A DNA stretch of 64,000 nt. Source: Pseudoalteromonas luteoviolacea (GTDB taxonomy: Bacteria; Pseudomonadota; Gammaproteobacteria; Enterobacterales; Alteromonadaceae). Shown one piece after another: positions 1 to 8,092 of this stretch. Under the pieces are notes generated by a model, which was not told the origin of the DNA, searched no databases, and saw only the letters and a list, made by a program, of their open reading frames with translations. How positions within the stretch are numbered: position 1 is the first letter of the stretch; each line of letters begins with the position of its first letter. The position numbers were made by a program, and so were the translations under genes. The DNA lies in the NCBI RefSeq assembly GCF_021654285.1, contig NZ_JAKFZS010000011.1, positions 124,001 to 188,000 of the forward strand. Direction: 5' to 3'.

Positions 1-488
1 AAAAATTCTCTGAGTTTATTCCTAAATCTCTCGCGCTTCGAACCGAGTGCCTTAACTGGTTATTCTGGCAAATGGGATCAGCACCTATTTTAGGTGGTGG
101 ATTTGGGCACTTTTATGCTTATGCACCGGAAAAATTCCAATATCCCATAGACAGATATACCATGGAAGTAAAAAGACAGCTAGATGTGTTAAATAATCAC
201 CTACAGAACAATACTTATATGTGTGGCGATGAATATACCATTGCAGACATAGCTATTTGGCCTTGGTATGGGGTACTCGTGGAAGGCGGGCTGTATGAGG
301 CGGCAGAGTTTTTAAATGTACAAGAATACGGTCACGTTCAGCGCTGGGCTAAATCAATTTCAAAACGACCTGCAGTCAAGCGCGGGCGAATGGTCAACCG
401 TACATGGGGTGAGCCAAGTGAACAGCTTCGCCAAAGACACGACAGCAGCGATTTCGAATTAAACACCCAAGACAAGCTCAACCAGTAA
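1..488 (+). CDS. yghU: YghU-type glutathione S-transferase (C-terminal part, cut by window start)
   Basis: Glutathione-dependent disulfide-bond oxidoreductase of the YghU/Nu-class GST family, a cytosolic thiol enzyme. The open frame runs in from the window edge (codons in phase from base 3), so the N-terminal thioredoxin-like domain is missing and only the all-helical C-terminal domain is seen. The segment LNWLFWQMGSAP followed by GGGFGHFYAYAPEK is characteristic of YghU, as is the GST C-terminal motif around YTIADIAIWPW (N-capping box). The ATG at 72 is an internal Met, not the start. The tail after the GST fold is polar. Family call is from recalled motifs; high confidence in family, moderate in exact orthology. 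Confidence 0.88.
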   Translation, partial: KFSEFIPKSLALRTECLNWLFWQMGSAPILGGGFGHFYAYAPEKFQYPIDRYTMEVKRQLDVLNNHLQNNTYMCGDEYTIADIAIWPWYGVLVEGGLYEAAEFLNVQEYGHVQRWAKSISKRPAVKRGRMVNRTWGEPSEQLRQRHDSSDFELNTQDKLNQ

Positions 489-532
489 TACAAGCACTAT
501 TAGCCCCTTTTGTGGGGCTTCATTTGATGTTA

Positions 533-1006
533 TCACTGCGCTTGATGTTTAGACATAAACTCACCCATCCTCTCTTGTAACTCTGCTTCAGTTAAGTCTT
601 CGATATGAGTTGCAATTGTCCAAACATGTCCAAACGGGTCTTCTAATGTGCCCGCCCTATCACCATAAAACTGATCTTCAACAGCTCTGATCTCTTTTGC
701 CCCCATTGCCAAAGCTTGTGAGAAAACAAAGTCGACATCTTCTACATAATGCATCAAAGAAACCGAAGTTCCCCCCAATTGCTTTGGCCCCTTGAAATGC
801 ATATCAGGGCATTCATCACTGATCATGATATGCGAGTCGCCAATTTTCAGCTCAGCATGTGCAATTAATCCACCCGGCATGTTTAGCTGCATAACCAATG
901 ACGCATTAAATACTTTTTGATAAAAATGAATGGCATCAGCGCCACCTTGTACAATTAAATAAGGCGTGATCGCATGATACCCTTCGGGAATTCCCTTAAC
1001 CGCCAT
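533..1006 (-). CDS. VOC (glyoxalase/bleomycin-resistance fold) protein, PhnB-like
   Basis: 157-residue protein of the vicinal oxygen chelate superfamily, PhnB/YcgJ-like branch. Motifs seen: GYHAITPYLIVQGGADAIHFY at the N-terminus (first beta-alpha-beta-beta-beta unit), HAELKIGDSHIMISDE, and a C-terminal LEDPFGHVWTIATH, typical of this group. Function cannot be pinned down: members include isomerases, dioxygenases and resistance proteins, and many are uncharacterised. ATG is preceded by a good AGGAG site (about 1012-1016). Convergent with the GST gene and divergent from the Nif3 gene, so probably a single-gene unit. Confidence 0.85.
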   Translation of the reverse strand: MAVKGIPEGYHAITPYLIVQGGADAIHFYQKVFNASLVMQLNMPGGLIAHAELKIGDSHIMISDECPDMHFKGPKQLGGTSVSLMHYVEDVDFVFSQALAMGAKEIRAVEDQFYGDRAGTLEDPFGHVWTIATHIEDLTEAELQERMGEFMSKHQAQ

Positions 1007-1168
1007 AATTGTTGCTCCTAAGCCATGTATGTGAAACTAAAACTAGCCTAATATTTGTAAAGCACAACTTTGCCCTGAACTTCCCTCGTAACACGGATAA
1101 AAATATGACACTTTTATTCCGTCAAAAAAACGCTAAACTATGCGTTTTTATCGCATCTCAGGGTCATT

Positions 1169-1924
1169 ATGCAGCGCAAAAAATTAGTTAACCAACTCAC
1201 AGAATTACTCAAACCTTTTCAAATAAGTGACTTTTGCCCCAATGGTTTGCAGGTTGAAGGTAAATCAGAAATCAAAAAGATTATTACCGGTGTTACCGCC
1301 AGCCAAGCGCTGATAGATATTGCAATAAAAAAACAAGCCGATGCCATCTTAGTGCACCATGGCTATTTTTGGAAAGGTGAAGACCAACCAATTACAGGTA
1401 TGAAAAAGCGTCGCATCCAAAGTTTACTTGCACACGACATTAATTTACTGGCTTATCACCTGCCTCTTGATGTGCACCCAGAGCTTGGCAACAATGCACA
1501 ACTTGGTCAGCTCCTAGACCTGATTGTAGAGCGCCCACTGGAGCCGTGGAATAAGAACAGTGTCGCTGTTAAAGGAAAGCTAAAAACCCCGATGACAGTC
1601 GATGAGTTTGCGCAGTTAATAGAACATAAGTTAGATAGACCACCACTGGTAAATCAAGCTGGTGAGCACAAGATTGAAACGATTGCGTGGTGCACAGGCG
1701 GCGGTCAAAGCTTTATTGATCTAGCGGCAAGTCAAGGCATTGATGCCTACCTAACAGGTGAAGCATCAGAGCAAACTATCCATAGCTCTAATGAGCAAGG
1801 CATTCACTTTTTTGCCGCTGGACACCATGCAACAGAACGTTACGGTGTTAAAGCCTTAGGAGAATACTTGGCTGACAAATACGACCTTGATGTTGAATTT
1901 GTCGATATTAATAACCCGGTATAA
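1169..1924 (+). CDS. ybgI: Nif3-like dinuclear metal centre protein (YbgI family)
   Basis: 251-residue Nif3/DUF34 family protein, a toroidal hexamer binding two metal ions per subunit. Metal-ligand motifs are visible: VHHGYFWKG near residue 64 and GHHATERYG near residue 217, plus the conserved N-terminal CPNGLQVEG. In other bacteria the family has been linked to GTP cyclohydrolase I type 2 naming, but its real substrate is not settled. Length is usual for the short bacterial form. It ends 6 bases before cmoM, suggesting co-transcription. The upstream Shine-Dalgarno is weak (CAGGG, about 1159-1163). Confidence 0.92.
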   Translation: MQRKKLVNQLTELLKPFQISDFCPNGLQVEGKSEIKKIITGVTASQALIDIAIKKQADAILVHHGYFWKGEDQPITGMKKRRIQSLLAHDINLLAYHLPLDVHPELGNNAQLGQLLDLIVERPLEPWNKNSVAVKGKLKTPMTVDEFAQLIEHKLDRPPLVNQAGEHKIETIAWCTGGGQSFIDLAASQGIDAYLTGEASEQTIHSSNEQGIHFFAAGHHATERYGVKALGEYLADKYDLDVEFVDINNPV

Positions 1925-1930
1925 GCCAAC

Positions 1931-2725
1931 ATGGCGAAAAAGCAACGTAAACCTAGCCCACAAGATCGTCACTTTTGTGATATCGCTGGCAAGTTTAAGA
2001 ATAATATCTACGGTACAACCAAAGGAAAAATTCGTGAAGCTGTCCTCAAGCGTGATTTAGACGAGCTATTGAATCAACACTTTACAGATAAAGCCCTCAG
2101 GATACTGGATGTTGGTGGAGGTCAAGGCCAACTTGCGCTTTACCTTGCCAAGCGAGGTCATCACGTGACTTTATTGGATGTATCTGAGCCTATGTTAGAA
2201 CTTGCTAAAGAACGAGCTCAAAATGAAAACCTTATCAATGAGATGAGCTTCATTCATGCTCAGTTACAAGATATCCCGGCACTTGACCTTGGACAGTTTG
2301 ATTTAGTGCTTTGTCATGCCGTTTTAGAATGGATAGTTGAGCAGCAACACGCATTAACCATATTAAAAAATTGCTTAAAGCCTGATGGCGTATTATCTCT
2401 GATGTACTTCAATAAGGCAGCGCAACGTTTAGCCAACATGGTCTATGGTAACTTTGATTACGTAGCAAGCGGTTTGAAGGTTAAACAAAAAGTTGGACTT
2501 AGTCCAAATCAGCCACTAGAAAGTGAGCAGGTTGAACTTTGGTTAACCGAGCTTTCTCTCAAAACGATGAGTAAAACGGGCGTACGTTGTTTTCACGATT
2601 ATTTACGCGAGCTGCAAAAAGCAGAAAACCAATTTGAAGCACTTTTAGCGCTTGAATTGCAATACAACAAAACAGAGCCATATGCATCAATAGGAAGGTA
2701 TACGCATCTGCTGTTACAAGCATAA
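1931..2725 (+). CDS. cmoM: tRNA 5-carboxymethoxyuridine methyltransferase CmoM (SmtA)
   Basis: 264-residue SAM-dependent methyltransferase that esterifies cmo5U34 to mcmo5U34 in a subset of tRNAs. Recognised by the N-terminal DRHFCDIAGKFKNNIYGTTKG, SAM motif I ILDVGGGQGQLAL (about residues 58-70), LCHAVLEWI, and the C-terminal GVRCFHDYLRE ... GRYTHLL, all closely matching E. coli CmoM. Cytosolic. Directly follows the nif3-like gene (6-base gap). In E. coli, tRNA-Thr(UGU) is one of the CmoM substrates; this window also carries several tRNA-Thr(UGU) genes near 57 kb, which is a consistent pairing but not a functional linkage. Confidence 0.93.
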   Translation: MAKKQRKPSPQDRHFCDIAGKFKNNIYGTTKGKIREAVLKRDLDELLNQHFTDKALRILDVGGGQGQLALYLAKRGHHVTLLDVSEPMLELAKERAQNENLINEMSFIHAQLQDIPALDLGQFDLVLCHAVLEWIVEQQHALTILKNCLKPDGVLSLMYFNKAAQRLANMVYGNFDYVASGLKVKQKVGLSPNQPLESEQVELWLTELSLKTMSKTGVRCFHDYLRELQKAENQFEALLALELQYNKTEPYASIGRYTHLLLQA

Positions 2726-2733
2726 AAGAAAAC

Positions 2734-2778
2734 GGCCTTAACATCTGCAGCACCCACCACGGTACTAATGTTAAGGCC
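2734..2778. terminator. Inverted repeat between convergent cmoM and the ToxR-type gene
   Basis: Perfect 11-base arms (GGCCTTAACAT at 2734-2744, ATGTTAAGGCC at 2768-2778) with a 23-base loop. Read on the minus strand the stem is followed by a T-rich run (GTTTTCTTTT), so it may terminate the leftward regulator gene; on the plus strand there is no clear U-tract. Confidence 0.55.
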
Positions 2779-2895
2779 AAGACATTTGCTGTAAGAGAGC
2801 AGCAACTAAACATTGACATAGTTGCATGAATTTGTCCCTTGAATCGCTTTGAAACAAGTTGAAAAGCAGATAAATCAAATATTTAACTTTTTAGA

Positions 2896-3759
2896 TTAAA
2901 TTTTTTCATCACTAAAGTGCAGCAATACATAATTGTAGAGCTCTTGCTTTTTAGTAGCGACTCCCTGGCCACCTGCCGATATGATCACTTCTTTTTGCTT
3001 ATCAGACTCAACCCAGGTATAGACATAAAATGGGGTTTCATCTCCCACAGCACGCATCGCTCTGAGCAGTTTCAATCCTGCTAAAGGTTCACCATCGCGT
3101 CCCATATCTGAAATAACGACCGAATATTCGTACATGCTCAATAATAGCAGTGCCTCTTGTGTGGAGGTCGTATTGTAAACGCCTATCTTTTTCTTAAGAA
3201 AATACCCTTGCTCTTTTGTATTGTTTTTAGGGTTATCATCGACCCACAGTATTCTCCCTTTGGCATCAACGGGTTCACTGGCCTTAAAGCTCGTAGTTTG
3301 TTCATGTACAAAGCCGTGGTTAATCACTAGCCATATGCATACGCAACACATCAACAAAGTAACACCTATCCAAAACTTTAGATGCGCTCCATCAGAATTA
3401 TGCTCTGCGCGTAGTATTGCTAACTCAAGCTGAGCGGTGTCATTTGCACTGCGAATTGTGACTTCAGGATTAAACTTGTAGCCCTGCCCTCGCACAGTAA
3501 AAATCACATCTTGTTTTACACCTAATCTTCGTAACAAACTTCGTGTATCTGAAATCAAGCGAGGCAGCGACCATGGGGAGACGACTGAATCAGGCCATAA
3601 GTAGGCAACCAGCTCTTCCTGAGAGCAAACTTTAGGGTGGGTATCAATTAAATAAGCAAGTAGCTTAAAAGTGCGATCTTCAAGTACCGCCTTTTTCCCA
3701 TCTACTTCGAAGCTTTGACTTCGAGTGTTTAACACTGCATTAGAAAACTGATATTCCAT
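2896..3759 (-). CDS. ToxR/CadC-type membrane regulator with C-terminal receiver-like domain
   Basis: 287 residues. Order seen: OmpR/ToxR winged-helix DNA-binding domain (about 5-97; ends FTVRGQGYKFN, the usual wing), a linker, one hydrophobic segment at about 129-148 (WIGVTLLMCCVCIWLVI), then a receiver-like domain (about 169-285). The receiver has the expected acidic pair D174/D175 (ILWVDDNPKNN), a candidate phospho-acceptor D218 (VVISDMG), T248 (YVYTW) and K270 (GVATKK). ToxR/CadC proteins are normally N-in with a periplasmic sensor, so a single helix would put this receiver outside the cytoplasm. No kinase is adjacent. Transcribed alone. Target genes unknown. Confidence 0.82.
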   Translation of the reverse strand: MEYQFSNAVLNTRSQSFEVDGKKAVLEDRTFKLLAYLIDTHPKVCSQEELVAYLWPDSVVSPWSLPRLISDTRSLLRRLGVKQDVIFTVRGQGYKFNPEVTIRSANDTAQLELAILRAEHNSDGAHLKFWIGVTLLMCCVCIWLVINHGFVHEQTTSFKASEPVDAKGRILWVDDNPKNNTKEQGYFLKKKIGVYNTTSTQEALLLLSMYEYSVVISDMGRDGEPLAGLKLLRAMRAVGDETPFYVYTWVESDKQKEVIISAGGQGVATKKQELYNYVLLHFSDEKI

Positions 3760-3963
3760 ATCTTCATGATTTCCAATTAATTAACTAATAATCAAAAGAA
3801 TTCATAGACTATACCAAAGTCCTCAACAGAGCTAGTCTTTCAAGCTAGTAATAATGTCTAATGGAATGTACCTAAATACACACTTTCTTTGTCTGATTAG
3901 CTGAACACATTTAGTCCATTTATCATACGTAAACAGTGTGCATACAGGCTTTCAATCGGGCTG

Positions 3964-4545
3964 TTAGCGGCAAACATCATATATTAACTGGTTAGCTAGA
4001 CTCGCTATGATACTCGCGTCCTTTTGAGCTTGAGAAAATGTCCTAAGTCCATAAATGCCAACAATTAAACTTTGTGCACGCTGCTCAGGTAATCGCTCCC
4101 CAGTTATAACACCTTCTTTTTCTGCTTGCATAAAAATGTCTTTCATAAAACTTTGCCACATGACGCACTGCTGGCTCAAAACAGCTTGTGCCTGCGCATC
4201 TGTTTGTGCAATTTCATTAATGGCTTTTTGGCTTAAGCAAGATTGAGTGGGATCGCCACTAATACACTCAGCAACAATACTATCTAAGTATGCTTGTAAA
4301 CCACTTAATGCGCCGTTTTGCTCATGAAAAATAGCACGTAACTCTTCGCTTCTATCCAAGTTGTACTGTTCTAACGACGCAAGTAATAATCCTTTTTTAT
4401 TCTCAAATGCACAGTAAATCGAACCTGGATGCAGCCCTGTGGCACGCTTTAAGTCTTGCATACTGGTTTTATTATAGCCTTTTTCCATAAATGCATTCAT
4501 AGCGGCTCTTAGAACAGTTTCTCTATCAAACTCTGCGCTTCTCAT
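3964..4545 (-). CDS. TetR-family transcriptional repressor
   Basis: 193 residues from the chosen ATG at 4545, which has GGAG 8 bases upstream; an in-frame ATG at 4626 would run through the operator region and give a non-homologous N-terminal extension, so I reject it. The HTH is FMEKGYNKTSMQDLKRATGLHPGSIYCAFENKKGLL (residues about 17-52), typical of TetR/AcrR. The C-terminal ligand domain resembles regulators of reductases and electrophile responses. Divergent from the Old Yellow Enzyme gene with three palindromes between them, so it most likely represses both itself and that gene and is relieved by an electrophile or quinone; the inducer is inference. Confidence 0.9.
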   Translation of the reverse strand: MRSAEFDRETVLRAAMNAFMEKGYNKTSMQDLKRATGLHPGSIYCAFENKKGLLLASLEQYNLDRSEELRAIFHEQNGALSGLQAYLDSIVAECISGDPTQSCLSQKAINEIAQTDAQAQAVLSQQCVMWQSFMKDIFMQAEKEGVITGERLPEQRAQSLIVGIYGLRTFSQAQKDASIIASLANQLIYDVCR

Positions 4546-4586
4546 TGATAACTCCACGTGGGGATTTAAAGGTATATTAAACAATT

Positions 4587-4653
4587 TTGAACAAATGTTC
4601 AAAAACACTCTTGAATGATCGTTCAAATAAAGCTATCTTGAATAAACATTCAA
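4587..4653. promoter_or_regulatory. Three tandem palindromic operators for the TetR regulator
   Basis: Three 16-base palindromes of form TTGAA-N6-TTCAA: TTGAACAAATGTTCAA (4587-4602), TTGAATGATCGTTCAA (4611-4626) and TTGAATAAACATTCAA (4638-4653). Starts are 24 and 27 bases apart. They fill the region between the divergent tetR and reductase genes, the last ending 20 bases before the reductase ATG. Confidence 0.85.
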
Positions 4654-4673
4654 AATAAAGAGAACCACAACCC

Positions 4674-5717
4674 ATGACAGACATCTTATTTCAGCCCTAT
4701 AAATTAAACGCCGCAATCTCGTTAAAAAACCGCGTATTAATGGCGCCCTTAACACGCTGTATGGCAGACGATGCACTCGTCCCTACGGATGATATGGCAG
4801 CATATTATGCAAGACGAGCTGATGCTGGATTGATTATTTCTGAAGCGACTATTATCCGACCTGATGGCCAAGGCTATCCGAATACGCCAGGGTTATTTAC
4901 TCCTGAGCAAATCATTGGATGGAGAAAGGTCACTGATGCTGTGCACAAGAACGGTGGTAAGATTTTTGCGCAGCTATGGCATACAGGCCGCACGGCACAC
5001 CCCTACTTTTATGATGGAGACACCGTCATAGCGCCCAGTGATCGAGGTCTTGAGGGAACAGTCCCACGTATGAGAGAGCTTAGTTATCAAGTGCCAACTC
5101 CTGCTACCGTTGAGCAAATCAAGCAACTGGTTGATGACTACGCTCAGGCAGCTGCCAACGCGATAGATGCTGGCTTTGATGGTGTTGAGATCCATGGTGC
5201 GAATGGTTATCTCATCGACCAATTTTTGCATTATGATAGCAATACCCGAACTGACCAATACGGCGAAACTCCAAAAAATATGAGCCGATTTGCTTTGGAA
5301 GTCGTCGATGCCATTGCAGCACGTATCGGTCATGAAAAAACAGCCTTACGCCTATCTCCAGGTGCATATTTCAACATGGCTGCAGACGCACGCGACAAAG
5401 CTGTGTTTGACTATTTATTACCTGAATTGGAAAAACGCGATTTAGCCTTTTTACATATTGGGATATTCGATGATGACATGACGTTCGAGCATCTTGGTGG
5501 CCGAGCTTCTGATTATGTTAGAGCAAGATATCAAAAAACATTGGTCGGTGTGGGTGGATTTACCCCAGAAACAGGGGCTACAGCAATAGAGACCGACCGC
5601 TTTGACTTACTCGCAATTGGCAGGCCATTTATTGCCAACCCAGATTACATGTCCAAAGTGAAGAATCAGCAAGCTTTAACCGAATACAATGAAGAAATGC
5701 TAGCAACTCTCATATAA
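4674..5717 (+). CDS. Old Yellow Enzyme-family alkene reductase (NemA-like)
   Basis: 347-residue FMN-dependent ene-reductase that uses NAD(P)H to reduce activated C=C bonds, nitro compounds or nitrate esters. Family marks: LFQPYKLN and LKNRVLMAPLTR at the N-terminus, QLWHTGR, the substrate-anion His/Asn pair in VEIHGANGYLIDQF, the SNTRTDQYG signature, and the C-terminal FMN phosphate-binding VGVGGFTPE ... LAIGRPFIANPD. Slightly shorter than E. coli NemA. Single gene with three operators directly upstream and a divergent TetR repressor, the usual arrangement for an electrophile-inducible detoxification unit. A GC-rich stem at 5731-5759 follows it. Confidence 0.93.
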   Translation: MTDILFQPYKLNAAISLKNRVLMAPLTRCMADDALVPTDDMAAYYARRADAGLIISEATIIRPDGQGYPNTPGLFTPEQIIGWRKVTDAVHKNGGKIFAQLWHTGRTAHPYFYDGDTVIAPSDRGLEGTVPRMRELSYQVPTPATVEQIKQLVDDYAQAAANAIDAGFDGVEIHGANGYLIDQFLHYDSNTRTDQYGETPKNMSRFALEVVDAIAARIGHEKTALRLSPGAYFNMAADARDKAVFDYLLPELEKRDLAFLHIGIFDDDMTFEHLGGRASDYVRARYQKTLVGVGGFTPETGATAIETDRFDLLAIGRPFIANPDYMSKVKNQQALTEYNEEMLATLI

Positions 5718-5737
5718 TACTTTGACTATCGGGGTTA

Positions 5738-6142
5738 CTACTTTACCAGTGGTAGCCCCTGCGACTTCCAGCCCAAAATGTCTCCCTCTAGGTGGAACAA
5801 TGTAAAGCCGCGTTTAAATAAAGTGTTTTCAAAAATTTGCGCCCTCCTGCCAGAGCGGCAATAGACAACTAATGTTTGATCTTTTAGCTCATTAAGAAGA
5901 AATGACTGTGCTTCAATTTGGTCATAAGGAATATTGATTGCACCTTTAATATGACCATCAGCGTATTCTTCAACAGTACGCACATCGATAATCGTATATG
6001 GAGCATCTGACATTTGATTAATTAACAACTCTGCTGCTTTGACAACTTGAACATTAGCACTGACCACTGCACTAAAACACAGTGAAGAAACCAACACTAT
6101 TTTTATTATAAATGCCTCAATAAACCGTCCAGAACTCAACAT
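5738..6142 (-). CDS. Exported single-domain rhodanese
   Basis: 134 residues from the ATG at 6142, chosen because it has AAGGAG 7 bases upstream and begins a clean signal peptide (hydrophobic IIKIVLVSSLCFSAVVSA, cleavage likely after AVVSA); the longer in-frame start at 6205 lacks these. The rhodanese domain spans about residues 35-132 with TIIDVRTVEEYADGHIKGAINIPY and the active loop VVYCRSGRRA (Cys nucleophile followed by CxxGxR). Periplasmic sulfurtransferase of unknown partner; PspE-like in size and layout. Convergent with the reductase gene; the stem at 5731-5759 overlaps its stop. Confidence 0.88.
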   Translation of the reverse strand: MLSSGRFIEAFIIKIVLVSSLCFSAVVSANVQVVKAAELLINQMSDAPYTIIDVRTVEEYADGHIKGAINIPYDQIEAQSFLLNELKDQTLVVYCRSGRRAQIFENTLFKRGFTLFHLEGDILGWKSQGLPLVK

Positions 6143-6668
6143 CAACAAACTCCTTAAAAAATTTTGAAAAATCGCATTACCAAAATAGCCTACCTTAGAA
6201 ATCATGAAAAGACGATTTATGTACCATTGAACAAATCTTTTTTTAAAAAAAACACCAACCCCAAAAAAACATTAACCATCTAATTTTTAAAAGAAAATAA
6301 AACGCTTATTGAATTAATTAGCGTCTACTATCCTTTAGTCTAATACCGAAAATCCCAATACCTACTATTACTTACTGCACGCGCGATTGGACAATTGGTT
6401 AGACAACTCACCTTGTTAAATTTTGAGTTTTTAGTCTAATCTAAAATTGGATATTGAGCAGTATGGCAGGGATTTAAGTAATACGTGCCTAAATCAAATA
6501 CAAAATCATGAGTATTTGTCTTTTATATTAAACAAATTAGTTATTAATTCGTCACATTAGACATGAACAATAACGTTAGTTTTAACCCGTCACTGAATAC
6601 AACCACTTCAGTGATACGTGGCTTAGTTGTTCAGTTGTTTTGCCACTTAATGTTCGGAACAGCACATT
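6143..6668. other. Long AT-rich intergenic region upstream of the PHA cluster
   Basis: No coding frame is convincing here. It should carry the divergent promoters for the rhodanese and for phaB. Near phaB there is an inverted repeat TCACTGAA (6590-6597) / TTCAGTGA (6607-6614), followed by GTGGC (6618-6622) / GCCAC (6642-6646), both within the presumptive phaB leader; they could be operator or mRNA hairpin elements. The phaB Shine-Dalgarno is weak. Confidence 0.5.
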
Positions 6669-7418
6669 ATGGAAAATAAAAAAATAGCAGTAGTAACAGG
6701 CGCTTTAGGTGGAATCGGTACAGCCATTACCCAAAAGCTCGTAGAAAATAATTACTTTGTTATTGCAGTCGCAAGCCCAAGACGTAACGAGGCAGACTTT
6801 GATACTTGGTGTAATGAATCAAATATCAACCCGAAATATGTTTCACCATTATTTTTAGATGTGACTGACGCACAAGCATGCACTGATAGCCTTGAGTCAG
6901 TTATTGATAATCACGGGAAAATTGACGTTTTGGTTAATAATGCAGGTATTACTCGTGATGCTTCATTTAAGAAAATGAACGCGCAGCAATGGCACGATGT
7001 CATTGATACAAATTTAAATTCTATGTTCAATATGACTCAACCTCTTTTTGCACACATGTGTAGCAATAAGTCGGGTCGTATTATCAACATCTCTAGCGTC
7101 AATGGTCAAAAAGGACAATTTGGCCAAGCAAACTACGCGGCAGCCAAAGCAGGTATGATTGGCTTTAGTAAATCTCTTGCCTATGAAGGCGCAAGAGCAG
7201 GTGTCACCGTGAATGTTGTTGCACCTGGTTATACAGAAACCCCTATGGTTGCAAAAATGCGTGAAGACGTATTAGAAAGCATCAAGGCGCAAGTACCGAT
7301 GCAACGACTAGCGACACCATTAGAAGTTGCAGAAACAGTGAGCTTTTTAGCCTCTGATGGTGCAGCGTATATTACTGGTGAAACGCTTGCCTTAAACGGC
7401 GGCCTGTATATGAACTAA
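6669..7418 (+). CDS. phaB: Acetoacetyl-CoA reductase PhaB
   Basis: 249-residue short-chain dehydrogenase that reduces acetoacetyl-CoA to (R)-3-hydroxybutyryl-CoA with NADPH for polyhydroxyalkanoate synthesis. Seen: Rossmann motif TGALGGIG (residues 10-17), NNAG at about 89, catalytic Ser in INISSVNGQKGQFGQ, catalytic YAAAKAG, and the FabG/PhaB C-terminal FLASDGAAYITGETLALNGGLYMN. The GQFGQANY stretch after the catalytic Ser is typical of PhaB rather than FabG, and the phasin/phaC context supports it. First gene of the cluster. phaA (beta-ketothiolase) is not in this window. Confidence 0.93.
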   Translation: MENKKIAVVTGALGGIGTAITQKLVENNYFVIAVASPRRNEADFDTWCNESNINPKYVSPLFLDVTDAQACTDSLESVIDNHGKIDVLVNNAGITRDASFKKMNAQQWHDVIDTNLNSMFNMTQPLFAHMCSNKSGRIINISSVNGQKGQFGQANYAAAKAGMIGFSKSLAYEGARAGVTVNVVAPGYTETPMVAKMREDVLESIKAQVPMQRLATPLEVAETVSFLASDGAAYITGETLALNGGLYMN

Positions 7419-7510
7419 GAACTCAACGATACCATTTAGAAAAGGCAACTTTTCTGTAGTAGATGGGTATTGCATTTTTAAACGGATTATCTCTCAATAG
7501 GAAGCAAGCC

Positions 7511-7855
7511 ATGTACAACGACTTTTTTAAATCAATCACTGATCAAAGCGAAAAATTCTTCTCACCTGCAATTCAGTTCAACCAACTAGTTGCAAAAAAT
7601 ATCGAGCAACTAGCGAAAATTCAGCTAGATGCTGCGCATTCATTTACAGAGACATCTGTAGAGCAACTTAAAACTGCCGCTGAAGTAAAAGACGTTAAGT
7701 CTTTCATTGACTTCAATGCAAGCCAGCTAAGTGCAGTGAACAAGCTGAGTCAGCAGCTTATCGAAGATGGTCAAAAGTTAACTCAATTAGGTCAAGAGTT
7801 TAAAGATAACCTAGAGACTATCTCGAACGAGACTGTTAAAGCGGCAAAAGTATAA
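7511..7855 (+). CDS. Phasin family protein
   Basis: 114 residues from the ATG at 7511, which has AGGAAG about 7 bases upstream; an upstream in-frame start at 7463 lacks a site and adds an atypical leader. Almost wholly helical, with the phasin pattern FNQLVAKNIEQLAKIQLDAAHSFTET and heptad-like spacing through to the end; no Cys, Trp or membrane segment. Phasins coat PHA granules and modulate granule size and synthase activity. Lies between phaB (92-base gap) and phaC (237-base gap), so possibly separate promoters allow high phasin output. Confidence 0.88.
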   Translation: MYNDFFKSITDQSEKFFSPAIQFNQLVAKNIEQLAKIQLDAAHSFTETSVEQLKTAAEVKDVKSFIDFNASQLSAVNKLSQQLIEDGQKLTQLGQEFKDNLETISNETVKAAKV

Positions 7856-8092
7856 TGCGCCAATATCAGCCTAGTGGAATTCAATTTTTCTAGGCTGATC
7901 TACCTTATTCACATGCAATACCACTGACAAGCTTATATTTGGTCATCACGATCTGTGAGTATGAGTATTAGAGAATATATGTGCCAATAAACAACGTCGA
8001 CTCACACTCTCGTTAAAAAGTTTGTACAGCACATGCAGCGCATCTTTTAAAGCAATAACTCGTCTGTCACATCTCCGACTAGGAAGCATAAA

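Noticed and set aside
1009-1191. 60-codon plus-strand frame upstream of the Nif3 gene
   Set aside because: No ribosome site, overlaps the good start of the Nif3 gene and has no recognisable composition.
2559-2819. Minus-strand frames over the end of cmoM
   Set aside because: Antisense shadows of cmoM and of the intergenic inverted repeat; no start context.
4546-4626. Longer TetR start at 4626
   Set aside because: It would place the operators inside the coding region and adds a leader not found in the family.
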